Numbered from the stretch's first letter, positions 15,519 to 24,927 are shown. The stretch is 64,000 bases of DNA from Acetatifactor sp. (GCA_016293615.1 JAEDDX010000003.1:23302-87301); one strand, 5' to 3'. Notes: generated from the letters alone by a model not told the origin. Program-made: numbers and translations.

Positions 15519-16964
15519 TTATCCGATCAGCCAGTCGTACATCTCCTGATACTTCAGGGCAGATACATTCCAGGAGAAGTCGGCCGCCATGGCACGATCG
15601 ACCATCTTGTTCCACTCTCTCTTCTTATCATAGTAGATGCGCTCTGCATAACGGATGGTATTGAGCATCTCGTGTGCATTGTAGTTGGTGAAGCTGAAGC
15701 CGGTACCCCTGCTCTCATACTCATTATAGGGCTCAACGGTATCCTTAAGTCCGCCGGTCTCTCTGACGATGGGAATGGTTCCGTAACGCAGAGACATCAG
15801 CTGGCTTAAGCCGCAGGGCTCAAACAGAGAGGGCATCAGGAATGCATCACATGCCGCATAGATCTTATGGGACAAAGCCTCTGAGTAGTAAATGTTGGCG
15901 GAAACCTTGTCACTGTACTTCCAGTCAAAGTGACGGAACATATTCTCATAGCGCTCTTCGCCGGTACCCAGTACCACAATCTGCACCTCATCCTGACAAA
16001 GCTCATCCATCACACGCGCAATCAGGTCGAAGCCCTTCTGGTCGGTCAGTCTGGACACGATACCGATCATCATGCAATGATCGTCTTCCTTCAGCCCCAG
16101 CTCCTTCTGCAGGGCGCGCTTATTCTTCACCTTTTCCTTGCGGAAATTCACGGCATCGTACTGCTTCACGATATGCTTATCCGTGGTCGGATTGAAATCG
16201 GTGTAGTCGATACCGTTGACGATACCTCTCAGATCACCGCTTCTTGCACGAAGCAGTCCGTCCAGACCCTCACCATAGAACTCCGTCTTGATCTCTTCTG
16301 CATAGGTATTGCTTACGGTAGTCACAGCATCCGCATAGACGATACCGCCCTTTAAGAGGTTCGCATCCTTATATGCCTCGAGCTTGTCCGGCGTAAAATA
16401 ATGCGCAGGAAGTCCGGTAATGCTCTGCACAGTCTTGGTGTCCCACTTACCCTGGAACTTCAGATTGTGAATGGTGATAACGGACTTCATGTTGCGGAAG
16501 AACTCTCCGTCATGGAAACGCTCCTTCATGTATACGGGAATCAGACCTGTCTGCCAGTCGTGGCAGTGTACCACATCCGGCTGAAAACCGATCACGGGCA
16601 AGGCGGAAAGTACTGCCTTGGAGAAATAAGCGTATCGTTCGATCTCCCATCTGGGATCGTCGCTGTATACCTTCGAACCGCTGAAATAGAACTCATTATC
16701 AATAAAATAATAGTGAACGCCGTCAACCTCGGCCTCCAGGATTCCGACATAAACGCTCTTCCAGTTGAAGTCCAGATAGAAATGGCTGACATATTTCATC
16801 TTGTCCTTCCACTCCTGCTTCATACAGGCATATTTGGGAAGAATCACTCTGACATCGAAGTACTGCTTATCTATACATTTCGGCAGGGAGCCCACTACAT
16901 CGGCAAGACCTCCTGTCTTGATAAACGGAACACCTTCAGAAGCCGCAAACAGTATTTTTTTCAT
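15519..16964 (-). CDS. glgA: Glycogen synthase (ADP-glucose type, GT5)
   Basis: Transfers glucose from ADP-glucose to the growing alpha-1,4-glucan. Seen: the nucleotide-sugar loop KTGGLADVVGSLPK (16-29), GIVSRLTDQKGFDLI in the C-domain and PSLFEPCGLSQLMSLRYG with the conserved Glu. The 481-residue length is typical. Start: ATG at 16962-16964, seven bases after GGAGG; a GTG two codons earlier is in frame but too close. A TATAAT lies at 17003-17008 (minus) with a weak -35. No other glg gene is adjacent, so it stands alone here. Confidence 0.96.
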   Translation of the reverse strand: MKKILFAASEGVPFIKTGGLADVVGSLPKCIDKQYFDVRVILPKYACMKQEWKDKMKYVSHFYLDFNWKSVYVGILEAEVDGVHYYFIDNEFYFSGSKVYSDDPRWEIERYAYFSKAVLSALPVIGFQPDVVHCHDWQTGLIPVYMKERFHDGEFFRNMKSVITIHNLKFQGKWDTKTVQSITGLPAHYFTPDKLEAYKDANLLKGGIVYADAVTTVSNTYAEEIKTEFYGEGLDGLLRARSGDLRGIVNGIDYTDFNPTTDKHIVKQYDAVNFRKEKVKNKRALQKELGLKEDDHCMMIGIVSRLTDQKGFDLIARVMDELCQDEVQIVVLGTGEERYENMFRHFDWKYSDKVSANIYYSEALSHKIYAACDAFLMPSLFEPCGLSQLMSLRYGTIPIVRETGGLKDTVEPYNEYESRGTGFSFTNYNAHEMLNTIRYAERIYYDKKREWNKMVDRAMAADFSWNVSALKYQEMYDWLIG

Positions 16965-17061
16965 TGCCACACCTCCATGGATTATCTCTTATGTTACAAA
17001 ATATTATACACCAAGAAATGTGGTGTGGAAAGTGTTTCTTTTCGAGAGAAGTAGTTTTTTG

Positions 17062-17616
17062 TCAATTTCTGCGTCTTCCTGCCGGGCCCTGGTTTTTCTG
17101 CTCCCTGTAGGACAGCCGGATTTTGTCTGCGATGAGTGCGATGAACTCGCTGTTGGTGGGCTTTCCCTTGCCGATATCGATGGTGTAGCCAAACAGGGAA
17201 TCCAGCGTCTCCATCTTGCCCCTGCTCCATGCGACCTCAATGGCATGCCGGATGGCCCGCTCCACACGGCTTGAGGTCGTCTGGAAGCGCTTTGCAATGG
17301 TCGGATACAGAATCTTCGTGATGGAACTTAACATCGAGGGATCTTCCACGGACATCATGATCGCCTCCCGCAGATACTGGTAGCCCTTGATATGCGCCGG
17401 CACTCCGATTTCGTGAATCATGTCTGTCACATCCTGCTCCAGATCTCTCTGAATCTTCTCCTCCCCTGCTTCCTCCTTCAGCGGGCGTTCTTCCCGGCGT
17501 TCTGCGGACGGCACCGTGATCATAATCTGAAATTCCTTATCACCGGTCATCAGCTCTCCCAGAATCTTGTATATTTTGTCGTTATCTTTCGCAGTGGACA
17601 GACTGATTTGCTCCAT
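17062..17616 (-). CDS. Spo0A-type DNA-binding protein without a receiver domain
   Basis: Residues 62-168 are a well-conserved Spo0A C-terminal domain: DMIHEIGVPAHIKGYQYLRE (65-84), the recognition helix SSRVERAIRHAIEVAWSRG (115-133) and LFGYTIDIGKGKPTNSEFIA (141-160). Canonical Spo0A has about 260 residues with a phospho-accepting receiver first. Here only 61 residues precede it. The opening ISLSTAKDNDKIYKILGELM faintly recalls the first receiver strand and helix, but the Asp phosphorylation site and the rest of the fold are absent. It has its own promoter and a clean GGAGGAAG site, so it looks like a real gene, not a broken one. It may compete with Spo0A for 0A boxes without phosphorylation control. 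Function unproven. Confidence 0.85.
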   Translation of the reverse strand: MEQISLSTAKDNDKIYKILGELMTGDKEFQIMITVPSAERREERPLKEEAGEEKIQRDLEQDVTDMIHEIGVPAHIKGYQYLREAIMMSVEDPSMLSSITKILYPTIAKRFQTTSSRVERAIRHAIEVAWSRGKMETLDSLFGYTIDIGKGKPTNSEFIALIADKIRLSYREQKNQGPAGRRRN

Positions 17617-17661
17617 GAAACTTCCTCCTTGTTCAAGAAAAGCTAAAATTCGTACTTATCC

Positions 17662-17691
17662 ATTATAGAATGGTGGGCTTTTTGCGGGCAA
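17662..17691 (-). promoter_or_regulatory. Promoter of the Spo0A-like gene
   Basis: Minus strand TTGCCC (17686-17691), 18-base spacer, TATAAT (17662-17667); leader of about 40 bases. Confidence 0.6.
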
Positions 17692-17807
17692 CACAATCTC
17701 ACCGCATCTTTCGCGCCCGTATGCCAAAATCGGACGGCAGTTTGCGGTAAAGCACTGTTTTCAATTTAAATTGCATCATTCTTCCACCTCTGCGAAAGGG
17801 TACCGCA

Positions 17808-18011
17808 TCAATACGCGCCCAATTCAGAACGAATCAGTTTCATTATGGCATCATAGTTTTCTTCTGTCAGAGAGTGAAAAAACGCCATATTTTTGCATTT
17901 CTGAAATTCTTCACCATCCATTGTAAAGGCATACCCGCCTGAACATGTCGGCGAACAGTTCAAGCCGTTCAGCTTTTTACAATCTCCGGCCTTTCTTATG
18001 TCTGCTTTCAT
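17808..18011 (-). pseudogene. Cys-rich C-terminal fragment of unknown protein
   Basis: The last 67 or so codons of an open frame that extends to 18257 look protein-like: GDCKKLNGLNCSPTCSGGYAF and KCKNMAFFHSLTEENYDAIM, with a patterned set of four cysteines. The upstream part of the frame is low-complexity and lacks any ribosome site, including before the ATG at 18009-18011. I do not recognise the family. It is best read as the surviving tail of a decayed gene. The rest of the stretch between the Spo0A-like gene and the 336-residue membrane protein (18258-18437) shows nothing I can name. Confidence 0.35.
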
Positions 18012-18437
18012 ATTTTGGGGTAAGTCAGACAGGAAATCCGAATGCTCTCCGGACTTCTGCCTTCGTGTCATACATGACAGTGAGGTAATCAGAATAGCAA
18101 ACCGTAAACTCATTGTGTTTTGAGCTGTTTTAAGAAAAAACAAACCGTTCCGTTTTGTAATAAAACCTGCGCTTTTCCTTAACACATTACAACATAACAG
18201 GAGCAAACTGTGTAAATTGAAGAAACCACTTATAGATATAAAAAAGGACAAAACCAACGAAATGGATAGATGCAGAATCTTCCTGAACAGACAACACTGG
18301 CAGAGTCACATACCCATGCTGCCTTCTTCAAAATTCAACCAGAGTATCCGGCGCTGATTTACTATAACAAACAATAGGTCAAATAAAACCCGGCGGCTGT
18401 CGTTTTACACGGACTGTGCTGCGTTCCTGTGGTAAGC

Positions 18438-19448
18438 TTACCGCATTTCCACATAATATTGGTTTTCCCAAAGGATGTTGCCTTCCGCATCCAGAATCCT
18501 CTCATATTCTACACCGACGGCATCAGTAACCGCCGCATAACAGGCCATAAACTGTTTCACTGTCCGAAACCCGTTCTGCATCTGTATTTCAATTCGCAAG
18601 GTCAGGTCCTTGTCCAAGGGCAGATCCTTCTCCAGCGCAATCTCCGACTGCTCCTTCACCTGCTTTGTAATGTCAACGGTTTTGATGTCCGAGCCGCCTG
18701 TCATATAGGTGACTGTGGCGGACGCCACCTCCTCGGCCTTTTGGGTCTCCACCAAATAGTACCCTTGCGCCTTCAGCTTCCCAAAATACATGTCGGAAGT
18801 CAGGAAACAGGAACAGGTTGGCATGGGCAGAAACTTCTCAAACAGATTTCCGGGAGACTCCACTTCTTCTATGCTGGTTCTCCCGTTCTCGCGAAGGATG
18901 ACCCTGGCCGTTTCAGTGTTGTCGGAAAAGTCTGTCTCAAAATCACATACAAACTCTCCGGGGCTCTCCGGCTCCATGGGAATCTCTCTGTCATTGATCT
19001 GCAAAGAGACCACGCCGTCTTCCGAATATTCCCGCAAGGTGATCCTGTATCGTACCCGGGCAGTCAGCTTCTCATAATCTACCGAAGGAACCTCCAGATA
19101 GGTATCCAGCACCAATCGGTTTTCATTCTCCACCAAACCCTGCAGGTACCAGATCTCACTGTTTAGCTTCTGCTGTGCATTCTGCAGCATGGAGAGCTTA
19201 TCCTGCATTGTCCTTAGCATCCCATACATTGTACTCATCAGAACCACCGCAATGACACAGATTGCCATCAGCACGACCCGATAAGTCGCGCCCACCGTCG
19301 CAGTCGGTTCCGGGAGTCTGCTATGCGTATCCCTCTCCTCTCCTCTGACGATTCTGTCCAGTCTTCTGTTGTAAGCCAACACACTTACCAATATGACAAT
19401 TCCGGCAACGATAAACATAAGTAACAAATAAGTAAGCAGCATGCTCAT
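18438..19448 (-). CDS. Two-TM membrane protein of unknown function, partner of LytTR gene
   Basis: 336 residues; not a family I recognise. TM1 is at about 5-26 and TM2 at about 57-75, with a short basic loop between. Then a coiled-coil-like stretch (RTMQDKLSMLQNAQQKLNSE, about 79-98) and a 230-residue beta-rich extracytoplasmic domain with two closely spaced Cys (PTCSCFLTSD). It begins 14 bases after the LytTR gene and is surely cotranscribed. The layout suggests a membrane sensor or antagonist for the LytTR protein, as with DUF3021 partners, but this protein is much larger than those. Inference only. Confidence 0.7.
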   Translation of the reverse strand: MSMLLTYLLLMFIVAGIVILVSVLAYNRRLDRIVRGEERDTHSRLPEPTATVGATYRVVLMAICVIAVVLMSTMYGMLRTMQDKLSMLQNAQQKLNSEIWYLQGLVENENRLVLDTYLEVPSVDYEKLTARVRYRITLREYSEDGVVSLQINDREIPMEPESPGEFVCDFETDFSDNTETARVILRENGRTSIEEVESPGNLFEKFLPMPTCSCFLTSDMYFGKLKAQGYYLVETQKAEEVASATVTYMTGGSDIKTVDITKQVKEQSEIALEKDLPLDKDLTLRIEIQMQNGFRTVKQFMACYAAVTDAVGVEYERILDAEGNILWENQYYVEMR

Positions 19449-19463
19449 TCTGTATTCCTCCCA

Positions 19464-19913
19464 TCAAATATTGAAAAACCTTCGAAATTCACTGTAATAG
19501 CTTCTGGTCACATCCACCAGGGTTCCGTCCGTCATCGTCAGTATGTACTTCATAGACAGGGACGGACGAATCTTTTTCACATGTTTTCCGGCAATCATAA
19601 CCGACTTGCTGATTCTAAGAAACGCCCGGGGGTCCAGAAGTTCCTCCAACTGATACATCCTCTCCTGCGCGAAATATGTATCCTGCAGCGTATGAATCTC
19701 GATCTCTTTACCGAAGGCTTCTATGAAGACTACATCCTCTATGGCGATCCGCACATTCTCCCTATGAAGATCTCTGGCAGACAGAAAGCTTGGATATTGA
19801 GACTCCTGCACGATCGTATATTCCGCGCCGGGATCCGTCTCAATCCCATGTTCTTTCAAAAACCGTTCTATCTCTTCTCGTTTCTCCGGCGAAACGGATA
19901 TTCGAAACTTCAT
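19464..19913 (-). CDS. Stand-alone LytTR DNA-binding regulator
   Basis: 149 residues. Residues about 50-147 are a LytTR domain: DVVFIEAFGKEIEIHTLQDT, LLDPRAFLRISKSVMIAGKHV and MTDGTLVDVTRSYYSEFRRF. There is no receiver domain; the first 45 residues (KFRISVSPEKREEIERFLKE) form a short alpha/beta lead, as in LytTR proteins paired with membrane partners. Start: ATG at 19911-19913 after GGAGGGAAGG; the frame itself runs 71 codons further upstream without support. Upstream partner and likely regulator of the 336-residue membrane protein gene. Transcribed divergently from holA. Confidence 0.88.
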   Translation of the reverse strand: MKFRISVSPEKREEIERFLKEHGIETDPGAEYTIVQESQYPSFLSARDLHRENVRIAIEDVVFIEAFGKEIEIHTLQDTYFAQERMYQLEELLDPRAFLRISKSVMIAGKHVKKIRPSLSMKYILTMTDGTLVDVTRSYYSEFRRFFNI

Positions 19914-20191
19914 TTCCTTCCCTCCCTTTTCTGTTCTTTCCCAGTATAACAGAAATAGAAAAAGAATAAAGACTTTGGAAATATAATACACCGAAACAGG
20001 GGATAAGTTGCAAATCGGGTAGAATATCCGATGCGTATTTGTTATAATAAGCAGAGAACTTATGAATTCAGAACGGATTTGTTGAGCGACTACACAACAG
20101 ATTCCGCGACGGTTTGTGTGAAGCACGCCGGAAGAAAACGATGGGAAGCACGGTGCAAGGCCAAAGCCCTGCAGCCGAAAGGGAAAGAAAG

Positions 20192-21169
20192 ATGAAGCAG
20201 ATTAGTGATGATATCAAATCGGGCAGTTTGAAACAGGTGTATCTCCTGTATGGGGAAGAAAGATATCTATGCAGACAGTACCGCGAAAAGCTTAAGAGCG
20301 CCCTGTGCGACGAGGGTGATACCATGAACACGCACTTTTTTGAGGGCAAGAATATCAATATCGGCGAGATGATCGACCTGGCGGAAACCATGCCTTTTCT
20401 GGCGCAGCGCCGCGTTATCTTTGTACAGAACAGCGGTCTGTTTAAGGCAGGCGGTGAAAAGCTGGCTGAATACCTGGCTGACCTCTGCCCCACCACATTT
20501 TTTGTCTTCTGCGAATCGGAGGTCGACAAGCGAAGCAAGCTGTACAAGGCCGTTGCCGCCAAGGGACATGCAGCAGAATTTGCGGTGCAGGATGAAGCCA
20601 CGCTCAAACGCTGGGTTGCCGGCGTATTGGCCAAAGACGGCAAGAAGATCCGGGAAAGCACTGTTTTATTATTGTTGAACAAGGTCGGCACCGACATGAA
20701 CAATCTGCAGATGGAGCTCGAGAAGCTCTCCTGCTATTGTCTGGACCGGGAAGTCATCACGGACGCGGATGTGGAGGCAGTCTGTACCACGAGGGTTACC
20801 AACCATATCTTTGACATGGTCGATGCCATTGCCAATAAGCAGACAGAACGGGCGTTTCAGCTGTACTACGATTTGCTTACCCTGAAGGAAGCGCCTCTTC
20901 GTATCCTCGCTCTCATCGCCCGTCATTGTAATCAGTTATTACAGGTCAAAGAACTCAAAACCAAGGGTTTGGACAACCGCTCCATCGCCTCCAAAATCGG
21001 CGTTCCGCCCTTTGCCGTGAACAAGCTTGCGTCACAGGCCTCCAGGTTTCGCACTCCGGCTCTCCGCTTGGCCGTGACACAATGTGTCGAGGCCGAGGAA
21101 GCCGTCAAAAGCGGTCGTATGAATGACAAGATGAGTGTCGAACTCTTGATTCTTAACGTTCTTCTCTAA
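20192..21169 (+). CDS. holA: DNA polymerase III subunit delta
   Basis: Clamp-loader subunit that opens the beta sliding clamp. The N-terminal KQVYLLYGEERYLCRQYREK, the central FVQNSGLFKAGGEKLAEYL and C-terminal FDMVDAIANKQTERAFQLYYDLL plus RILALIARHCNQLLQVKELK are typical of HolA. From the ATG at 20192 (MKQISDDIKSG) the product has 325 residues, normal for the family. Earlier in-frame starts at 20114 and 20141 lack better ribosome sites. A TATAAT lies at 20042-20047. The 3' end overlaps the convergent permease gene by 17 bases. Confidence 0.93.
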   Translation: MKQISDDIKSGSLKQVYLLYGEERYLCRQYREKLKSALCDEGDTMNTHFFEGKNINIGEMIDLAETMPFLAQRRVIFVQNSGLFKAGGEKLAEYLADLCPTTFFVFCESEVDKRSKLYKAVAAKGHAAEFAVQDEATLKRWVAGVLAKDGKKIRESTVLLLLNKVGTDMNNLQMELEKLSCYCLDREVITDADVEAVCTTRVTNHIFDMVDAIANKQTERAFQLYYDLLTLKEAPLRILALIARHCNQLLQVKELKTKGLDNRSIASKIGVPPFAVNKLASQASRFRTPALRLAVTQCVEAEEAVKSGRMNDKMSVELLILNVLL

Positions 21170-22142
21170 AGTATGCCAGTCCCAGATGCTCCGGGGGCTG
21201 GTTTTCTTTTTTCTTGCGAAGGCTGGTTACGATCAATACCACGATCGTTACCAGATAAGGAACCATCTGTATCAGGTCCGTCACATAGCTTGCCACGGTG
21301 AAGCCCATCAGACTGGGAAGGAACTGGTACAGCCAGTACAGGGTTCCGAACAGGTAAGCACCCCAGATCGCATTTAAAGGTCTCCAGGTAGTAAAGATGA
21401 CCAGTGCCACGGCCAGCCAGCCTAACGCTTCGATCTGGCCTGTGGTCGCCCAGATGCCGGAGTTGTAATCCAGCACATAGTAAAGTCCGCCGATACCGGA
21501 GATGGCGGCACCGATACAGGTTGCCAGATATTTGTACTTAGTGACATTGATGCCGGCAGCATCCGCCGTCGCAGGATTCTCGCCCACCGCACGCAGGTTC
21601 AGCCCGACTCTTGTCTTATTTAAGAACCAGTGAAGCAATACAGCCAACAGTATCGCTGCATATACCAAAAATCCGTATCCGAACACGATCTGTCCTGCGA
21701 TGCCGAGCTCTGAAAGCACCGGGATCTTGCGGATATAGGCCGCGTTCGCCATCGGTGCGGCACTGTATGCCTTACCGTTTAAGATGAACACACCGAAGAA
21801 ATTCGCAACTCCCATACCGAAGGTGGTCAGAGCCAGACCCGTCACATTCTGGTTTGCCCTGAGTGTGATGGTCAGGAAGCTGAAAATCAGACCGCCCAGC
21901 ATAGAAGCGACGATACAGCAAAACAGAGTCAGCAGAATGCTGACAAGGGGGATCGGGTCCGCAACACTGTTCTCGTAGAAGTAGGCACTTGCGAAGCCCG
22001 CAAAGCCTCCGAGATACATGATTCCGGGTACGCCGAGGTTCAGGTTACCGGACTTCTCGGTCACGGTCTCACCCATGGCACCGTACATGATGATGGTTCC
22101 GAAGGGAATCGCTCTGATGATCCATGCAATTAAACTGCTCAT
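21153..22142 (-). CDS. BMP-type nucleoside ABC transporter permease 2
   Basis: 329 residues, eight to nine membrane segments, of the BPD_transp_2 family (RbsC/NupQ type). Typical segments: YGAMGETVTEKSGNLNLGV near the N-terminus (about 20-38) and GLNLRAVGENPATADAAGIN (about 175-194), the coupling loop that touches the ATPase. It ends the four-gene set lipoprotein-ATPase-permease-permease. Bacillus NupNOPQ and Streptococcus RnsABCD are the closest named systems, both importing nucleosides. It follows the first permease by 15 bases. Confidence 0.93.
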   Translation of the reverse strand: MSSLIAWIIRAIPFGTIIMYGAMGETVTEKSGNLNLGVPGIMYLGGFAGFASAYFYENSVADPIPLVSILLTLFCCIVASMLGGLIFSFLTITLRANQNVTGLALTTFGMGVANFFGVFILNGKAYSAAPMANAAYIRKIPVLSELGIAGQIVFGYGFLVYAAILLAVLLHWFLNKTRVGLNLRAVGENPATADAAGINVTKYKYLATCIGAAISGIGGLYYVLDYNSGIWATTGQIEALGWLAVALVIFTTWRPLNAIWGAYLFGTLYWLYQFLPSLMGFTVASYVTDLIQMVPYLVTIVVLIVTSLRKKKENQPPEHLGLAYFREER

Positions 22143-22157
22143 ACTCTCTCCTCCCTC

Positions 22158-23273
22158 CTACTGCTCATCGCTCTTCTTCGCTGCCTTGCCGGCGCGGAAG
22201 ATACAGCGGTAATTGACGAAAAATTCACTGCCGAGAATACAGAACAAAATGACTCCCGAGATAATGGAGGAGGCAAAATCGTTCAGACCGTATGCGGAAG
22301 CAATCTCACCTGCACCCTTCTGCAGAAAGATCAAAAGGAATGCGATCAATGCCATATAGAAGGTATTGAATTTCGCAAGCCATGCAACGATGATGGCTGT
22401 AAATCCGTTGCCTCCCGCAGTGCTGGTAGAGATGGTCTGGTCACGGCCGCAGACAAGCAGCAGACCGCACAGACCGCAGATCGCACCGGAGATGGCCATC
22501 GTTCTCATGATGACTCTGGATACATTGATACCGGCATATCGTGCGGTATTCTCAGACTCGCCGACAACCGTGATTTCATAGCCGTGCTTTGTGTATTTCA
22601 GGTAGAAAAACATAGCGAAGGTCAGAATGACAACCACCAGAATGTTGATGTTGTATCGCTGTCCGAAAAACTGCGGAAACCAGCCGATCTTGGTGCCCAT
22701 GTTGAGCTTACCGAGACTGGATGCCTGTCCTCTCATGATATTGACAGCGCACGCCACAAAACTGGTAGCTACATAGTTCATCATCAGGGTAAACAAAGTC
22801 TCGTTGGTCTTCCACTTTGCCTTGAAGAAGGCAGGAATCAGACCCCAGACTGCACCGACTGCAATGCTGGTCACGATCATAACGGGGAACAGGACTGTGC
22901 CGGGCAGCTTTCCGCCCAGATAAACCATGATCAGGGCCGTCACCAGGGCTCCCATCAGCACCTGTCCTTCCGCGCCGATGTTCCAGAACTTCATCTTGAA
23001 TGCAGGCGCCAGAGCGATGCCGATACAAAGCAGGGATACCAGGTCACGCACCGCCCAGGAAAAACGGATGCTTGTCCCGAAGGTTCCCTGAAACATTACC
23101 ACATATACGGACAGGGGATTTAAGCCTGTCACAAAGAAAATGAAAAGTGCATCCAGCACCAGTGCGAAGAGGATGGCTGCGATACGCACCAGAATCTTTC
23201 TGGCAATCGATGCCTCATCTCTTTTTACAATACGAAGGAACGGTTCTTTTACAGGGTTACTCACTCTTCTCAC
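22158..23273 (-). CDS. BMP-type nucleoside ABC transporter permease 1
   Basis: 371 residues, BPD_transp_2 family (NupP type), with a longer N-terminus than its partner and about nine membrane segments. Markers: KMKFWNIGAEGQVLMGALV (about 90-108) and the coupling loop YEITVVGESENTARYAGINV (about 222-241). Its start overlaps the end of the ATPase gene by 17 bases, implying translational coupling. With permease 2 it forms the heterodimeric channel. Confidence 0.93.
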   Translation of the reverse strand: MRRVSNPVKEPFLRIVKRDEASIARKILVRIAAILFALVLDALFIFFVTGLNPLSVYVVMFQGTFGTSIRFSWAVRDLVSLLCIGIALAPAFKMKFWNIGAEGQVLMGALVTALIMVYLGGKLPGTVLFPVMIVTSIAVGAVWGLIPAFFKAKWKTNETLFTLMMNYVATSFVACAVNIMRGQASSLGKLNMGTKIGWFPQFFGQRYNINILVVVILTFAMFFYLKYTKHGYEITVVGESENTARYAGINVSRVIMRTMAISGAICGLCGLLLVCGRDQTISTSTAGGNGFTAIIVAWLAKFNTFYMALIAFLLIFLQKGAGEIASAYGLNDFASSIISGVILFCILGSEFFVNYRCIFRAGKAAKKSDEQ

Positions 23274-24801
23274 CTTCCTTTCTCAGCTTCGTCATCAGAA
23301 GACCGACTTCCTCTTTGTTGGTCTTGCGCGCATCCACGATACCGTTGACTCTGCCGCCGCAGAGCACCAGGATTCTGTCACTTAATGCCAGCAATACATC
23401 CAGATCTTCGCCGACATAGATGACGGCAACGCCCTTTTTCTTCTGCTGGTTCAGCAAATCATAGATGGTATAGGAGGTATTGATATCCAGTCCGCGCACC
23501 GCATAGGCAGTCATCAGAACCATGGGGGCTGCTGAGATCTCACGGCCGACCAGTACCTTCTGTACATTACCGCCGGAAAGTCTCGACACGGGAGTATTGA
23601 TCCCCGGCGTTACGACAGCAAGCTCTTCCTTAATCTGCTCGGCGAGGTTCCTGGGACTCTTTCTGTCAGTCAGGAACCATTTTCCCTTCTCGTAGTCCTT
23701 CAGCATCATGTTGCCGGTCATGCCCATGGAACCCACCAGACCCATTCCGAGACGGTCTTCCGGGACAAAGGACATATGAATACCTGCATTTCGGATGACT
23801 CTGGGGTTCTTGCCGATGACTTCCATGGCATCCCCCTTGCCGTCTTCGCTGCTGTAGTATTTCACGCTGCCGCCGGCGGCAACGGGCTGCAGGCCTGCGA
23901 TTGCCTCAAGGAGCTCTTTCTGTCCGTTGCCGGAAACGCCCGCGATACCCAGGATCTCTCCGCCGTATGCTTCAAAGTTGATATCATGCAGTACCTCAAT
24001 CCCCTCTGCGCTGATGACGGACAGATTCTTCACATCCAGTCTCTTCACAGGGTTCTCGGGCTCGGGTCTTTCGATATTCAGTTCAACCTTCTTGCCCACC
24101 ATCATCTCGGTCAGGATGCTCTCGTCGGCGTCCTTGGTATCCACCGTACCGATATACTCACCCTTGCGCAGGATGCTGACTCTGTCAGAGATCTCCAACA
24201 CCTCGTGAAGCTTATGCGTGATGATGACCACACTCTTGCCGTCATCTCTCATGTTGCTGATGACGCGGAACAGCTTCTCTGTCTCCTGCGGGGTCAGAAC
24301 CGCGGTCGGTTCGTCAAGAATCAGAATATCAGCTCCTCTGTAAAGCACCTTGATGATCTCCAGAGTCTGCTTCTGGGAGACACTCATTGCGTAAACTTTC
24401 TGGTCAAAGTCCATTTCGAAATGATACTTGTCGCAGATCGCCTGTGCTTTCTTCCTAATCTCCTTCAGATCAAAGGCTTCCTTCCTGTCCAGTCCGAGCG
24501 CGATATTCTCCGTTGCAGTAAACACATCCACCAGCTTGAAGTGCTGATGAATCATACCGATTCCGAGATTGTACGCATCCTTGGGAGAACGAATCTCCAC
24601 AGGCTTTCCGTTCACCCACACCTCACCGGAATCGGGATAATAGATACCGGCGATCATATTCAGAAGTGTGGTCTTACCGCTGCCGTTCTCCCCCAGCAGG
24701 GACAGAATTTCTCCCTTATAGATATCAAGGGAAACATCCTTATTGGCAACGACGGAGCCGAAGGTCTTTGTAACGTGTTTCAGGCTGATGGCACATTCCA
24801 T
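23257..24801 (-). CDS. BMP-type nucleoside ABC transporter, duplicated ATPase
   Basis: 514 residues with two ABC domains in one chain, as in RbsA/NupO. Domain 1: Walker A GENGSGKT (37-44), signature MSVSQKQTLEI, Walker B LILDEPTAVLTPQE. Domain 2: degenerate Walker A GVSGNGQKELLEAI, signature LSGGNVQKVLVGRE and a Walker B region that reads MTAYAVRGLD where the family usually has the equivalent of NPTRGLD. Start chosen at 24799-24801 (MECAISLKHV) after AGGAAC; the frame runs 27 codons further. A terminator-like hairpin separates it from the lipoprotein gene upstream. Confidence 0.94.
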   Translation of the reverse strand: MECAISLKHVTKTFGSVVANKDVSLDIYKGEILSLLGENGSGKTTLLNMIAGIYYPDSGEVWVNGKPVEIRSPKDAYNLGIGMIHQHFKLVDVFTATENIALGLDRKEAFDLKEIRKKAQAICDKYHFEMDFDQKVYAMSVSQKQTLEIIKVLYRGADILILDEPTAVLTPQETEKLFRVISNMRDDGKSVVIITHKLHEVLEISDRVSILRKGEYIGTVDTKDADESILTEMMVGKKVELNIERPEPENPVKRLDVKNLSVISAEGIEVLHDINFEAYGGEILGIAGVSGNGQKELLEAIAGLQPVAAGGSVKYYSSEDGKGDAMEVIGKNPRVIRNAGIHMSFVPEDRLGMGLVGSMGMTGNMMLKDYEKGKWFLTDRKSPRNLAEQIKEELAVVTPGINTPVSRLSGGNVQKVLVGREISAAPMVLMTAYAVRGLDINTSYTIYDLLNQQKKKGVAVIYVGEDLDVLLALSDRILVLCGGRVNGIVDARKTNKEEVGLLMTKLRKEGEKSE

Positions 24802-24841
24802 AAGACATGTTCCTTTCTGTTTCGTTTGGATTTTAAGTGCA

Positions 24842-24879
24842 AAACAATGCACTCCGCGCTCTGTCGGAAAGCATTGTTT
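24842..24879 (-). other. Stem-loop before the ATPase gene
   Basis: Perfect 9-base inverted repeat AAACAATGC / GCATTGTTT (24842-24850, 24871-24879) just after the attenuator. It could protect the upstream or downstream mRNA piece. Confidence 0.45.
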
Positions 24880-24886
24880 CAAACTG

Positions 24887-24927
24887 AAAAAAGGGGAAAA
24901 GAGGACAAACAGTATGCCCTCTTTCCC
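24887..24927 (-). terminator. Attenuating terminator between lipoprotein and ATPase genes
   Basis: Minus strand GGGAAAGAGG / CCTCTTTTCCCC stem (arms 24918-24927, 24893-24904) followed by TTTTTT. Partial termination here would give more binding protein than membrane complex, as is common for ABC importers. Confidence 0.75.
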
